In this document: positions 51,122-61,229 of the stretch, piece by piece
Layout: each line of letters begins with the position of its first letter
Numbering within the stretch: the stretch's first letter is position 1
Source of the DNA: Bacteroidota bacterium
Lineage (GTDB): Bacteria; Bacteroidota; Bacteroidia; UBA4408
Direction of reading: 5' to 3'
DNA: 64,000 nt
Assembly (NCBI GenBank): GCA_963169745.1
Contig: CAUJCU010000002.1
Location: forward strand, 248,001-312,000
Notes under the pieces: model-generated
Seen by the model: the letters and a program-made list of their open reading frames with translations, nothing else
Told to the model about the DNA's origin: nothing
Database searches by the model: none
Position numbers and translations under genes: made by a program

Positions 51122-51427
51122 TTACACTTTAATTTCAACTTCAACACCACTTGGTAGATCCAATCGCATTAAGGCATCAACAGTTTTTGATGTAGAACTG
51201 TAAATATCTAAAAGGCGCTTATAAGAGCACAATTGAAACTGTTCTCTTGCTTTTTTGTTTACATGCGGTGAACGTAAAACCGTGTATATTTTTTTGTTTG
51301 TTGGCAATGGAATAGGTCCATTTACCACTGCTCCGGTTGCTTTTACCGTTTTAACGATTTTCTCCGCAGATTTATCAACGAGATTATAATCGTATGATTT
51401 TAATTTGATTCTGATTTTTTGACTCAT
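51122..51427 (-). CDS. rpsJ: 30S ribosomal protein S10
   Basis: [66 protein letters not shown]. Confidence 0.98.
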   Translation of the reverse strand: MSQKIRIKLKSYDYNLVDKSAEKIVKTVKATGAVVNGPIPLPTNKKIYTVLRSPHVNKKAREQFQLCSYKRLLDIYSSTSKTVDALMRLDLPSGVEVEIKV

Positions 51428-51451
51428 GGTTTATATATAAAGAACTATGTT

Positions 51452-53569
51452 TTATACTTTTTCGGCTTTTTTACCCTTAACTTTAGCAATAACCTCATCA
51501 GCCACACCTCTAGGAGCTTCTGTGTAGTGCGAAAACTCCATAGTTGAAGAAGCACGTCCACTTGTAATAGTTCTAAGTTGGGTAACATAGCCAAACATTT
51601 CAGACAATGGTACCTTTGCTTTAACTACCTGAGTATTATTCTTTGAGTCCATACCTTCAATTTGACCCCTTCTTTTATTTAAGTCACCTACAACGTCACC
51701 CATATTTTGTTCAGGGGTAAGTACTTCCACTTTCATTATAGGCTCTAACAGAACTGGTTTACATTTAGGCAATGCTTCTCGGAAAGCAGTTCGCGCACAA
51801 ATTTCAAATGATAGAGAATCCGAGTCAACGGCATGGTATGAACCATCTATTAAGCGTACTTTCATAGAATCCATTTGGAATCCGGCAAGTACTCCCGATG
51901 TCATAGCAGCCCTAAATCCTTTTTCTACAGATGGTATATATTCACGTGGAATATTACCTCCAACAATTTCGTTTACAAACTGAAGTGCATCTTTAGCTAC
52001 ATCCCAATCTTCATCAACCGGTGAAACAACAAACTTAATATCGGCAAATTTACCTCTACCACCAGTTTGTTTCTTATATACTTCACGATGTTCGACAGTT
52101 CCGGTTATAGTTTCTTTGTAAGCTACTTGTGGAGCTCCTTGATTAACCTCAACTTTAAATTCTCTTCTTAGGCGATCTACGATAATTTCTAAATGTAATT
52201 CACCCATTCCGCTAATTACAGTTTGACCTGTTTCTTCATCTGTTTTTACTTTAAAAGTAGGATCTTCCTCGGAGAGTTTTCCTAATGCAATACCAAGTTT
52301 GTCCATATCAGCCTGTGTTTTAGGCTCAATAGCAATTCCAATTACCGGTTCAGGAAAGTGAATTGATTCAAGAACGATTGGATTTTTCTCATCACACAAA
52401 GTATCACCCGTTCTGATATCTTTAAAACCAACTGCAGCGCCTATATCTCCCGCTTCAATAAATTCAACGGAATTTTGTTTGTTGGCATGCATTTGAAATA
52501 TACGAGAAATTCTTTCTTTATTTCCACTGCGGGTATTTAAAACATAAGATCCGGCATCTAAGCGGCCTGCATAAGCTCTAAAAAACGCTAAACGGCCTAC
52601 AAATGGGTCCGTGGCAATTTTAAATGCTAAGGCTGTAAAAGGCTCTTTTACATCAGGTTTACGAGAAATTTCCTCTCCTGTATCAGGGTTGGTACCCACA
52701 ATATTGTCTCTATCTAAAGGCGAAGGCATTAATTCCATAACCAGATCGAGCATAGTTTGCACTCCTTTATTTTTAAAAGATGATCCGCAAACCATTGGAA
52801 CTATTTTATTTGCTATACAGGCCTGGCGAAGAGCAGACAATACTTCAGCCTCTGTAATAGTTTCAGGGGCATCAAAGTATTTCTCCATTAATTTTTCGTC
52901 AAACTCAGAAACCGACTCCAATAACTTTTCTCTCCATTCATCAACTTCGGCTTTCATATCATCAGGAATAGGAACTTCAGTAAACGTCATTCCTTTATCT
53001 TCTTCATTCCAAATCATAGCACGGTTGTTAACGAGGTCAACAACACCTTTAAAAGTTTCTTCTGCTCCTATTGGCAATTGTAAAGGAACAGCGTTTCCAC
53101 CAAGTACTTCGCGCACCTGCTTTACAACACCCAAAAAGTCAGCTCCCTGTCTGTCCATTTTATTAACGAAACCTATTCGGGTTACGTTATAATTGTTCGC
53201 CAAACGCCAGTTTGTTTCAGACTGTGGTTCTACCCCGTCAACAGCCGAGAATAAGAAAACAAGTCCGTCAAGGATACGAAGAGAACGACTTACCTCTACG
53301 GTAAAGTCAACGTGACCCGGAGTGTCAATAATATTTAATTTGTATTTATTATTTCTGTAATTCCAGAAACATGTTGTTGCAGCAGAGGTAATGGTAATTC
53401 CACGCTCCTGTTCCTGCACCATCCAATCCATAGTAGCAGCGCCATCATGTACTTCTCCCAGTTTATGGTTTACACCGGTATAGTATAAAATACGCTCCGT
53501 AGTTGTTGTTTTGCCGGCATCAATATGTGCGGCAATTCCTATATTCCTAGTAAATTTTAAATCACTCAT
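51452..53569 (-). CDS. fusA: elongation factor G
   Basis: [72 protein letters not shown]. Confidence 0.99.
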   Translation of the reverse strand: MSDLKFTRNIGIAAHIDAGKTTTTERILYYTGVNHKLGEVHDGAATMDWMVQEQERGITITSAATTCFWNYRNNKYKLNIIDTPGHVDFTVEVSRSLRILDGLVFLFSAVDGVEPQSETNWRLANNYNVTRIGFVNKMDRQGADFLGVVKQVREVLGGNAVPLQLPIGAEETFKGVVDLVNNRAMIWNEEDKGMTFTEVPIPDDMKAEVDEWREKLLESVSEFDEKLMEKYFDAPETITEAEVLSALRQACIANKIVPMVCGSSFKNKGVQTMLDLVMELMPSPLDRDNIVGTNPDTGEEISRKPDVKEPFTALAFKIATDPFVGRLAFFRAYAGRLDAGSYVLNTRSGNKERISRIFQMHANKQNSVEFIEAGDIGAAVGFKDIRTGDTLCDEKNPIVLESIHFPEPVIGIAIEPKTQADMDKLGIALGKLSEEDPTFKVKTDEETGQTVISGMGELHLEIIVDRLRREFKVEVNQGAPQVAYKETITGTVEHREVYKKQTGGRGKFADIKFVVSPVDEDWDVAKDALQFVNEIVGGNIPREYIPSVEKGFRAAMTSGVLAGFQMDSMKVRLIDGSYHAVDSDSLSFEICARTAFREALPKCKPVLLEPIMKVEVLTPEQNMGDVVGDLNKRRGQIEGMDSKNNTQVVKAKVPLSEMFGYVTQLRTITSGRASSTMEFSHYTEAPRGVADEVIAKVKGKKAEKV

Positions 53570-53575
53570 TGTTTA

Positions 53576-54043
53576 TTAGAGTCTGAAATGTGAAAAGGCT
53601 TTATTGGCTTCTGCCATTCTGTGGGTATCTTCTTTCTTTTTGTAAGCTGTTCCTTCTTCTTTTGAAGCAGCTACAATTTCTCCAGCCAACTTTTGGCTCA
53701 TCGATTTTTCGTTTCTTTTGCGTGAAAACTGGATCATCCAGCGAATAGCAACAGCTACTTTTCTTTCTGGGCGAACTTCTTGTGGGATTTGAAAGGTTGC
53801 ACCTCCTACCCTGCGGCTTTTTACCTCAACTTGTGGAGTAATGTTTGCCAATGCTTTTTTAAACACTTCTAAACCATTTTCACTGGTTCTTTGTTCAACA
53901 ATATCTATAGCATCATAAAATACATTATATGCTGTGCTTTTTTTTCCGGAGTACATTAGGTTATTCACGAAACGTGTTACCAAAGTATCATTGAACTTGG
54001 GGTCCGGAAGTAATGGAATTCTTTTTGGGGTTGACTTTCTCAT
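53576..54043 (-). CDS. rpsG: 30S ribosomal protein S7
   Basis: MRKSTPKRIPLLPDPKFNDTLVTRFVNNLMYSGKKSTAYNVFYDAIDIV; RRVGGATFQIPQEVRPERKVAVAIRWMI. Confidence 0.98.
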   Translation of the reverse strand: MRKSTPKRIPLLPDPKFNDTLVTRFVNNLMYSGKKSTAYNVFYDAIDIVEQRTSENGLEVFKKALANITPQVEVKSRRVGGATFQIPQEVRPERKVAVAIRWMIQFSRKRNEKSMSQKLAGEIVAASKEEGTAYKKKEDTHRMAEANKAFSHFRL

Positions 54044-54081
54044 TTGAAAGACGTATTTTAATTATTAATACCTAAATTCTG

Positions 54082-54492
54082 TTATTTCTTTTTAGCGCCA
54101 GCCTTAGCAGCAGGTGCTCCGGGTTTTGGTTTCTTGGTTCCGTATTTACTTCTACGTTGGTTACGGCCATCAACACCTGAGGTATCTAGTGCACCACGCA
54201 CAATATGATAACGTACTCCAGGTAAGTCTTTTACCCTGCCACCACGTATTAACACTATGGAATGCTCTTGAAGGTTGTGCCCTTCTCCCGGGATGTATGC
54301 GTTTACTTCTTTAGTATTGGTTAAACGCACCCTGGCAACTTTACGCATTGCAGAATTTGGTTTTTTGGGTGTGGTGGTATAAACACGCACACAAACACCG
54401 CGCCTTTGCGGACATGAATCCAAAGCGGCTGACTTACTTACGTAATCCAGCTTTTGGCGGCCTTTACGAACTAATTGTTGTATTGTAGGCAT
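54082..54492 (-). CDS. rpsL: 30S ribosomal protein S12
   Basis: [80 protein letters not shown]. Confidence 0.99.
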   Translation of the reverse strand: MPTIQQLVRKGRQKLDYVSKSAALDSCPQRRGVCVRVYTTTPKKPNSAMRKVARVRLTNTKEVNAYIPGEGHNLQEHSIVLIRGGRVKDLPGVRYHIVRGALDTSGVDGRNQRRSKYGTKKPKPGAPAAKAGAKKK

Positions 54493-54551
54493 TTAGTAAA
54501 ATTGATTAATATGGTTTATTATTATAAATTTACCCTTGATAAAAGGGAGGG

Positions 54552-54559
54552 CAAAGGTA
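54552..54559 (-). promoter_or_regulatory. Bacteroidota -7 element for the str/ribosomal supercluster
   Basis: CAAAGGTA on + = TACCTTTG on -, 60 bp upstream of rpsL ATG. Confidence 0.5.
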
Positions 54560-54836
54560 GTAATATTTCCTAAAAAAAAAATAATGCTATAAAAAAATAA
54601 AAGTGATTTGTTTATCCCAAAGAAGAAACTTCCATTATTTGAGTTTTATGAATTTGATTTATAGCATGTTATATTTTATTTTAAAATAACACTTTTTTGA
54701 ATTTAGCCTTAATTTATAGTTTTTTTAAGCAAAAAAGTACTAAATACAAGCTAAACGGTATTCAAAAAAACTGAAATTATGCTTAATTTAAGGAGTAAAA
54801 AATAGAGCTTTTATAAAAATGATGAGATAGGGTTCC

Positions 54837-56084
54837 TTAGTCTGTTTTTAACACTACGTTTTTAAGATCTTGGATAAAGCTATCCTGAGTAATGTCATCG
54901 TTATCTCTTTTAAAATACACGCCTCCCCAATTGTAACTGATTCTTTTATAAACAGTTTTTTCATCCTTTGTATTTGTGATTATTGTTTTGTAAATAAAGT
55001 AGTTTTGCCCATCCTCAGTTTCATATTCAATATTCTTTACATATATTTTTTTGGCTTCTTCCGATGCCTGTTTTCTGGCCTCAGCTTCTGCTCTTTTTCG
55101 AGCTAATTCAGCTTCTTTGGCTTCTGCCCTATCTTGGGCTTCTTTTTCAGCTTTAGCTTTGGCTTCTTCTCTTTTTTTTAATTCGGCTTCGGCTTGAGCT
55201 GCAGCACTAGCTTTAGCTTCTTCTTCTGCTGCTTTTTTTAAGGCTGCCTTTTCATCTGCTTCTCTTTGTGATTTGGCTTTAGCATCTTCTTCTGCTCGCT
55301 TTTTAGCATCGGCCAAAGCATCCTTTTTGGCTTGCTCCTCAGCTTCTAATCTGCGCTTTTGTTCTGCCTCGGCATCAGCTTTAGCTTTCAGGTCGTTTTT
55401 TTTTTGATTTCGTGCATCTTCTTCAGCCTTTTTTCGGGCTGCCGCCTCGGCTTCAGCTTTAGCTTTTGCGTCTTCTTTAGCTTTTTTGCGGGCTTCTTCA
55501 GCTTCTCTTCGCTTTCTCTCCTCTTCTTCTTTCTTTTTTTTCTCCATTTCTTTGAGCATTTTTTCCATATCCTCTCGCAAAAATTTATCGGCTGTATAGT
55601 CAAACTCTCTTGATGTTTGATTATAAAAAATATTCCCAATTGGCTTTTTAAGTACCGATACATCAAGCCCCTCTACTTCTTTAAAAATACCTATTGATAT
55701 AGGGAATTTATAGTAATCAAGGGTAGCTGAATTAACATCTACATCTTTGGTACTTATGGATATAATTTTTCCGGTATATCCTATTTTGGAAGCGGTTATG
55801 AGATAATCTGTATTGGGGTCAAGAATAAACTTGAATTTACCATTTCCGGTTGTTGTTGCCGTTTGCACGGTTTGTACATTAGCCAGCGTTAATTTAACTA
55901 CGACCCCCTCTAAAGAACGTTTGTTATCATCATCTTGTATAAGACCGTTTATTTCTAACGTAAAAGCTTTCCCTTTTTGTGCACTCGTTTGAAATGGTAT
56001 AATAGCCGCAAGAAAAATCAGAAAAATACAGACTTTAAATTGAGGGTGGTACATAAAATAGAACTCTCCGGCCTTATTCTTCAT
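54837..56084 (-). CDS. secreted protein: N-terminal carboxypeptidase-regulatory-like domain, long Ala/Glu/Lys coiled coil, distinct C-terminal domain
   Basis: Signal-like VCIFLIFLAAIIPFQTSAQ; LEGVVVKLTLANVQTVQTATTTGNGKFKFILDPNTDYLITASKIGYTGK; ~200-aa AEAEAxxKKxAEE region; ATG at 56054 also possible start. Confidence 0.8.
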   Translation of the reverse strand: MKNKAGEFYFMYHPQFKVCIFLIFLAAIIPFQTSAQKGKAFTLEINGLIQDDDNKRSLEGVVVKLTLANVQTVQTATTTGNGKFKFILDPNTDYLITASKIGYTGKIISISTKDVDVNSATLDYYKFPISIGIFKEVEGLDVSVLKKPIGNIFYNQTSREFDYTADKFLREDMEKMLKEMEKKKKEEEERKRREAEEARKKAKEDAKAKAEAEAAARKKAEEDARNQKKNDLKAKADAEAEQKRRLEAEEQAKKDALADAKKRAEEDAKAKSQREADEKAALKKAAEEEAKASAAAQAEAELKKREEAKAKAEKEAQDRAEAKEAELARKRAEAEARKQASEEAKKIYVKNIEYETEDGQNYFIYKTIITNTKDEKTVYKRISYNWGGVYFKRDNDDITQDSFIQDLKNVVLKTD

Positions 56085-56110
56085 ATCTTTTGAAAGAGGG
56101 CATTAAAGGG

Positions 56111-56118
56111 CAAATATA
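56111..56118 (-). promoter_or_regulatory. Bacteroidota -7 element
   Basis: CAAATATA on + = TATATTTG on - just upstream of the 54837-56084 gene. Confidence 0.4.
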
Positions 56119-56181
56119 AAAAAAAATTCGCTAAATAAGGTATTTGCTTCTTCGAGATTTAATTTATTGCCTCTATCATTA

Positions 56182-58281
56182 TTATTTCATGTCATTAATT
56201 ACATTAACGGCCTCTTTGATATAGGTATCTTTTTTTACTGATTTTATCCAATCTTCATTTAAAACCTTTTTAGTGCTGTCTTGAGCTATTTTTTCTAAAT
56301 CTTGCGTTAATCCATAAACTTGAAGCTGTTTGCTTTCTTTTTCGATTTTTTCGAGGTAATCTGTTTCTTCACTATTCTTTTTTTGCTCTGCTTTATAAAT
56401 ATCATATTTTAAAGAAATAAGCGTTTTTTCTGATTGGGCCTGGTATTTTATTTCTAATTCTCTAATTTGTTTAAAAGCTAAATCCTTTTCAGTTCGATTT
56501 TTACTTTTTTTCTTAATAGTACTTACATTCCATTTTGGCTGCCATGATATAATTGGGGCTGGTTTAATTTCATCCCAAGGCATAGCAAATTCCTCTTCTC
56601 GTTCTCCTTTATATAATTTCTCAAATTTATCGGGCAGAACAATGTCTGAGGCCACTCCCTTAAGTTGAGTACTTCCACCATTTACTCGGTAGAATTTTTG
56701 CATTGTTAATTTCAGGCTTCCAATAGGAGCATAAGAAATTAGTTTATAATTCAGTTGATCGTCCATATTTAACACCCGCTGTACGGTTCCTTTTCCAAAG
56801 GTTTGTTCGCCTCCAATAATAATGGCTCTATTATAATCTTGCATGGCAGCCGCCATAATTTCGGATGCTGAGGCACTAATATTATTTACCATAATTACCA
56901 AGGGGCCATCATAAACGGTTCCGGCATGTTTGTCTTCGAGCACCTGTGAATCGCCTCCGGTAGATTTTACCTGAACTATTGGACCTTTATCAATAAAAAG
57001 TCCGGCCATTTCTACCACATCTTGCAGTGAGCCACCACCATTGTTACGCAAATCAATAATCAAACCTTTAATTCCGTTTTCTTTTAGTTTCACAACTTCA
57101 TTCTTAACATCAGCAGCACACCTGCGGCCATTTGGCTTATTAAAATCGGCATAAAAGCTAGGCAATTTCAGGTACCCAATTTTTTGTGCGTCATCTATCA
57201 TTAACGACTTGGCGTATGTTTCATCTAAAATCACAATATCTCTTGTAATAGCTATTACTTTAATGCTTACATCGGGCTTGCGAACAGTAAGGCGCACTTC
57301 TGTACCTTTTTTTCCACGAATCAACTGTACAGCATCATCTAGTCGCATGTTTTCAATACTTACAGGTTCTGCCTGTCCTTGGGCTACCTTTAATATAACA
57401 TCACCGGCTTTAAGCTCTCCTTGACGCCACGAAGCACTTCCAGGGACTATGCTGGATACTTTTATTACTCCGTCTTTCTCTTGTAGTTGTGCTCCAATTC
57501 CTTCTAGTTGTCCACTCATTTGAATATCGAAATTGTCTTTAACTTTTGGAGGAAAAAATTCAGTATGTGGGTCAAAGGTATTGGCAATAGTGTTTAAGTA
57601 AATTCCTGCACGATCGGTTTCATCTACTTTTTTTAATCTTTTAAAGAAGTCGGTATAGTTTTTTTCTACTTTTTCTCTAGCCTCTTTTTCGAGTTCATCA
57701 AACGTTTTAGCTTTGAAAACTGTATCTTGTCTAGTTAAAGCTTTTTCTTGTGCCTCTGTAGCTTCATAAAGTCTGGTAAGGGTTTGGTATTTTAACAATT
57801 TTCGCCACTCTTCACGTAGAACTTCAATATTGGCTGCGTAGTTAATTTTTTTAGCATCTGTTTCAATCATTTCGTCTGATTTAAACTCAAATGGCGTGCT
57901 GAGTATTTCTTTATAAAAAGACTCCACATCAGCATACCTCTTATTAATAAGCTCGGTACATTTATTGAAAAAGTCTAGTTTATTGGTACGCAACTGATCG
58001 TCTATTTGCGTTTTCATTTGTTCAAGCTCCTCAAAATCAGACTGTAACAAGAACTTTTTATTTACATCTAATCTTTTAAGGTAAAGATTAAAAACATCTT
58101 CAGAGAATTTATCATCAAAAGGGCGTGATTTAAAATGCCCATTTTGCAATAAGTTGCCGAGTATATCTTCAGTAACAATAGTTTTATCTTGAGTTTGCTC
58201 ATTGCCGGGCAAAAAAGAACACATAAAGCAACTTACCGAGATAACGGCAAGTGTACTTATAAACAAAATTTTATTTCTCAT
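56182..58281 (-). CDS. prc: carboxy-terminal processing peptidase (S41, tail-specific protease)
   Basis: PDZ (LEGIGAQLQEKDGVIKVSSIVPGSASWRQGELKAGDVILKV), LIIDLRNNGGGSLQDVVEMAGLFI, VMVNNISASASEIMAAAMQDYNRAIIIGGEQTFGKGTVQ, DUF3340-like C-term. Confidence 0.95.
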   Translation of the reverse strand: MRNKILFISTLAVISVSCFMCSFLPGNEQTQDKTIVTEDILGNLLQNGHFKSRPFDDKFSEDVFNLYLKRLDVNKKFLLQSDFEELEQMKTQIDDQLRTNKLDFFNKCTELINKRYADVESFYKEILSTPFEFKSDEMIETDAKKINYAANIEVLREEWRKLLKYQTLTRLYEATEAQEKALTRQDTVFKAKTFDELEKEAREKVEKNYTDFFKRLKKVDETDRAGIYLNTIANTFDPHTEFFPPKVKDNFDIQMSGQLEGIGAQLQEKDGVIKVSSIVPGSASWRQGELKAGDVILKVAQGQAEPVSIENMRLDDAVQLIRGKKGTEVRLTVRKPDVSIKVIAITRDIVILDETYAKSLMIDDAQKIGYLKLPSFYADFNKPNGRRCAADVKNEVVKLKENGIKGLIIDLRNNGGGSLQDVVEMAGLFIDKGPIVQVKSTGGDSQVLEDKHAGTVYDGPLVIMVNNISASASEIMAAAMQDYNRAIIIGGEQTFGKGTVQRVLNMDDQLNYKLISYAPIGSLKLTMQKFYRVNGGSTQLKGVASDIVLPDKFEKLYKGEREEEFAMPWDEIKPAPIISWQPKWNVSTIKKKSKNRTEKDLAFKQIRELEIKYQAQSEKTLISLKYDIYKAEQKKNSEETDYLEKIEKESKQLQVYGLTQDLEKIAQDSTKKVLNEDWIKSVKKDTYIKEAVNVINDMK

Positions 58282-58298
58282 ATAAAAAGATTACATTA

Positions 58299-58306
58299 CA
58301 AATATA
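58299..58306 (-). promoter_or_regulatory. Bacteroidota -7 element upstream of prc
   Basis: CAAATATA on + = TATATTTG on -, 18 bp upstream of start codon. Confidence 0.4.
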
Positions 58307-58506
58307 AAAGTCCCTCTTTTTTGAGGGCTGTTAATTAGTGTGAATAGGGATTTTCAGGTATGTTATTTTATTTTTTTATAATCAAGAGGTTGTTTTTTAG
58401 CTAAATGGTTAATACGAAGAAAGTATAAGGTAAGTAAAATAGTAATTACGTTTTGTTTAAAATTAATGAAATTTTAAACTTTTGCTTTTAAGTATTGAAA
58501 TAATTA

Positions 58507-58538
58507 TTTGCATCAATACCTTTTTTATGGTAGATTTG
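58507..58538 (+). promoter_or_regulatory. Bacteroidota housekeeping promoter of the suf operon
   Basis: TTTG (58507-58510) - 20 bp - TAGATTTG (58531-58538), full match to TTTG/TAnnTTTG. Confidence 0.65.
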
Positions 58539-58603
58539 CAAGAAATTTAGATTAATTCTAAATAAGAATAACATTTTAACAAATTGATAATTAGATACTT
58601 ATT

Positions 58604-58930
58604 ATGATTACTGTATCGGAATCGGCCAAAAGTAGTGCTTTAAAATTTATGCAAAAAGAGCAACTTCCCGAAGGAACATTTATTCGAGTAGGTGTTGAGG
58701 GAGGAGGGTGTTCAGGGCTCTCTTATAAGTTAGAATTTGATTCTGTTTTAAGAGAAGGAGATCAGCAATTTGAAGACAAAGGAATAAAACTAGTAGTAGA
58801 TAAAAAGAGCTTTTTATACCTTGTAGGTATGGAGCTTGATTATTCGGGAGGGCTTAATGGCAAAGGCTTTGTTTTTATTAATCCAAACGCTTCGCGCACT
58901 TGTGGTTGTGGGGAAAGTTTTTCGGTATAG
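58604..58930 (+). CDS. iron-sulfur cluster assembly accessory protein (SufA/IscA/ErpA family)
   Basis: IRVGVEGGGCSGLSYKLEFD and NPNASRTCGCGESFSV (three conserved Cys). Confidence 0.95.
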   Translation: MITVSESAKSSALKFMQKEQLPEGTFIRVGVEGGGCSGLSYKLEFDSVLREGDQQFEDKGIKLVVDKKSFLYLVGMELDYSGGLNGKGFVFINPNASRTCGCGESFSV

Positions 58931-58962
58931 AATCTGTTTTTTAATCTTTAAACCATAATTTT

Positions 58963-60414
58963 ATGTCAGATATATTACACGAGGTTACCAGTAGCGAGTA
59001 CAAATATGGTTTTACTTCGGATATAGAAATGGATACAGCCCCAATGGGGTTAAATGAAGATATAATACGATTTATATCTAAAAAGAAAAATGAACCTGAT
59101 TGGATGCTTGAATTTCGCTTAAAGGCATTTGCCAAATGGCTCACTATGAATGAGCCTAGGAATTGGGCACATTTAAAGTATCCGGCTATTGATTTTCAAA
59201 AAATCATTTACTATGCAGCGCCTAAGCCTAAGAAGCAGCTAAACAGTTTGGATGAAGTTGATCCGGAATTGCTCAAAACATTTGAAAAGTTAGGTATTTC
59301 GCTCGAGGAACAAAAAAGACTATCAGGTGTTTCGTCTAATATTGCTGTAGATGCTGTTATTGATAGTGTTTCTGTAAAAACAACATTTAAAGAGACCTTA
59401 GCCGAGAAAGGAATTATATTTTGCTCCTTTAGCGAGGCCGTGCAAGAGCACCCTGATCTTGTTAAAAAATATATGGGTAGTGTAGTTCCCTATACAGACA
59501 ACTTTTATGCTGCACTTAACTCTGCTGTATTTACAGATGGTTCTTTTTGTTATATTCCCAAAGGTGTTCGTTGCCCTATGGAATTAAGCACCTATTTTAG
59601 AATTAACACAGCTGGCACCGGGCAGTTTGAGCGGACTTTAATTATTGCCGATGAAAGTTCCTATGCCAGTTATTTGGAAGGTTGTACTGCTCCTAAACGA
59701 GATGAAAATCAGTTGCATGCCGCTATTGTTGAAATTATTGCACATAAAAATGCAGAAGTAAAATACAGTACCGTACAAAATTGGTTTCCGGGTGATAAGA
59801 ATGGAAATGGCGGTATCTTTAATTTTGTAACAAAAAGAGGTATTTGTTTTGGTGACAACTCAAAAATATCGTGGACACAAGTAGAAACCGGATCAGCTAT
59901 TACCTGGAAATACCCATCGGTAATTTTAAAAGGAAACAACTCTGTAGGTGAATTTTACTCCGTTGCTGTAACCAATAATTATCAACAAGCTGACACTGGG
60001 ACTAAAATGATACATTTAGGAGACAATACACGCAGTACTATTGTATCTAAAGGCATATCGGCTGGCTTTAGCAATAACAGCTACCGAGGCCTTGTACGTG
60101 TTGCCAAAGGGGCAAAAAACGCTCGAAATTTTTCACAATGTGACAGTTTGCTTATGGGTGATAAATGTGGTGCCCATACTTTTCCGTATATTGAAATTAA
60201 AGACCCTTCAGCAGTTGTAGAGCACGAGGCAACAACATCAAAAATTGGAGAGGACCAGCTTTTTTACTGCAAGCAACGTGGTTTGGATACGGAAAAGGCA
60301 ATAGGTTTAATTGTAAACGGATATTGCAAAGAAGTTTTAAACCAATTACCTATGGAATTTGCAGTAGAGGCACAAAAGTTATTGAGTGTGAGTTTGGAAG
60401 GCAGTGTTGGTTAA
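58963..60414 (+). CDS. sufB: Fe-S cluster assembly protein SufB
   Basis: [88 protein letters not shown]. Confidence 0.98.
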   Translation: MSDILHEVTSSEYKYGFTSDIEMDTAPMGLNEDIIRFISKKKNEPDWMLEFRLKAFAKWLTMNEPRNWAHLKYPAIDFQKIIYYAAPKPKKQLNSLDEVDPELLKTFEKLGISLEEQKRLSGVSSNIAVDAVIDSVSVKTTFKETLAEKGIIFCSFSEAVQEHPDLVKKYMGSVVPYTDNFYAALNSAVFTDGSFCYIPKGVRCPMELSTYFRINTAGTGQFERTLIIADESSYASYLEGCTAPKRDENQLHAAIVEIIAHKNAEVKYSTVQNWFPGDKNGNGGIFNFVTKRGICFGDNSKISWTQVETGSAITWKYPSVILKGNNSVGEFYSVAVTNNYQQADTGTKMIHLGDNTRSTIVSKGISAGFSNNSYRGLVRVAKGAKNARNFSQCDSLLMGDKCGAHTFPYIEIKDPSAVVEHEATTSKIGEDQLFYCKQRGLDTEKAIGLIVNGYCKEVLNQLPMEFAVEAQKLLSVSLEGSVG

Positions 60415-60462
60415 AACCATATTAAAAATAAGTTTAGAGAAATAAAGAAAATACATATAAAT

Positions 60463-61221
60463 ATGATACGTATAAAGAATTTAAGAGCCGGAATTGGCGA
60501 TAAAGAAATATTAAAAGGATTTAACTTAGAGGTGAAGCCAGGTGAAGTACATGCCATTATGGGACCGAATGGCTCGGGGAAAAGCACTTTAGCTAATGTA
60601 CTTGCCGGTAAAGAAGATTATACAGTAACCGAAGGTGAAGTTATTTTTAATGGAAAAGATCTCTTAGAAATGTCACCCGAAGACAGAGCCCGAGAGGGTT
60701 TGTTTTTAGCTTTTCAGTATCCCATTGAAATACCTGGTGTAAGCAATATAAATTTTTTAAAGAATGCATTATCAGAAATTCGAAACTACCGTGGGTTACC
60801 GCCATTGGAAGCAAAAGATTTTTTAGCCTTGATAAAGGAAAAGCAAGCCATGGTAGAATTGCAAGGAGGACTTGCAAACAGAAGCGTGAATGAGGGATTT
60901 AGCGGTGGAGAGAAGAAGAGAAATGAGATTTTTCAGATGGCTGTTTTAGAGCCCGCATTAGCAATTTTAGATGAAACAGATAGTGGTTTGGATATTGATG
61001 CCTTGCGCGTTGTGGCTAATGGTGTGAATAAGCTTCGAAATGAGAAGCGCTCATTCATTGTTATCACACATTATCAGAGATTATTAGATTATATAATACC
61101 CGACTTTGTGCATGTTATGTACCAAGGGCAAATTGTTAAGTCTGGACCAAAAGAATTAGCCCTGGAATTGGAAGAGAAGGGCTATGATTGGATTAAAAAA
61201 GAAGATGAATCTATTGTGTAA
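60463..61221 (+). CDS. sufC: Fe-S cluster assembly ATPase SufC
   Basis: Walker A MGPNGSGKSTLANVLAG, signature NEGFSGGEKKRNEI, Walker B LAILDETDSGLDIDAL. Confidence 0.98.
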   Translation: MIRIKNLRAGIGDKEILKGFNLEVKPGEVHAIMGPNGSGKSTLANVLAGKEDYTVTEGEVIFNGKDLLEMSPEDRAREGLFLAFQYPIEIPGVSNINFLKNALSEIRNYRGLPPLEAKDFLALIKEKQAMVELQGGLANRSVNEGFSGGEKKRNEIFQMAVLEPALAILDETDSGLDIDALRVVANGVNKLRNEKRSFIVITHYQRLLDYIIPDFVHVMYQGQIVKSGPKELALELEEKGYDWIKKEDESIV

Positions 61222-61229
61222 CAGAAGTT

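Noticed and set aside
52611-53192. 193-aa plus-strand ORF opposite fusA
   Set aside because: Antisense of a highly conserved gene; long open antisense frames are common there.
54493-54836. A/T-rich 344-bp gap upstream of rpsL considered as a ribosomal-protein leader regulator
   Set aside because: Contains a promoter element and weak A/T hairpins only; no recognisable r-protein leader fold could be established by eye.
55359-55666. ORFs on both strands within the Ala/Glu/Lys coiled-coil gene (e.g. Phe/Ser-rich 84-aa plus-strand ORF)
   Set aside because: Out-of-frame by-products of the repetitive GCT/GAA/AAA composition.
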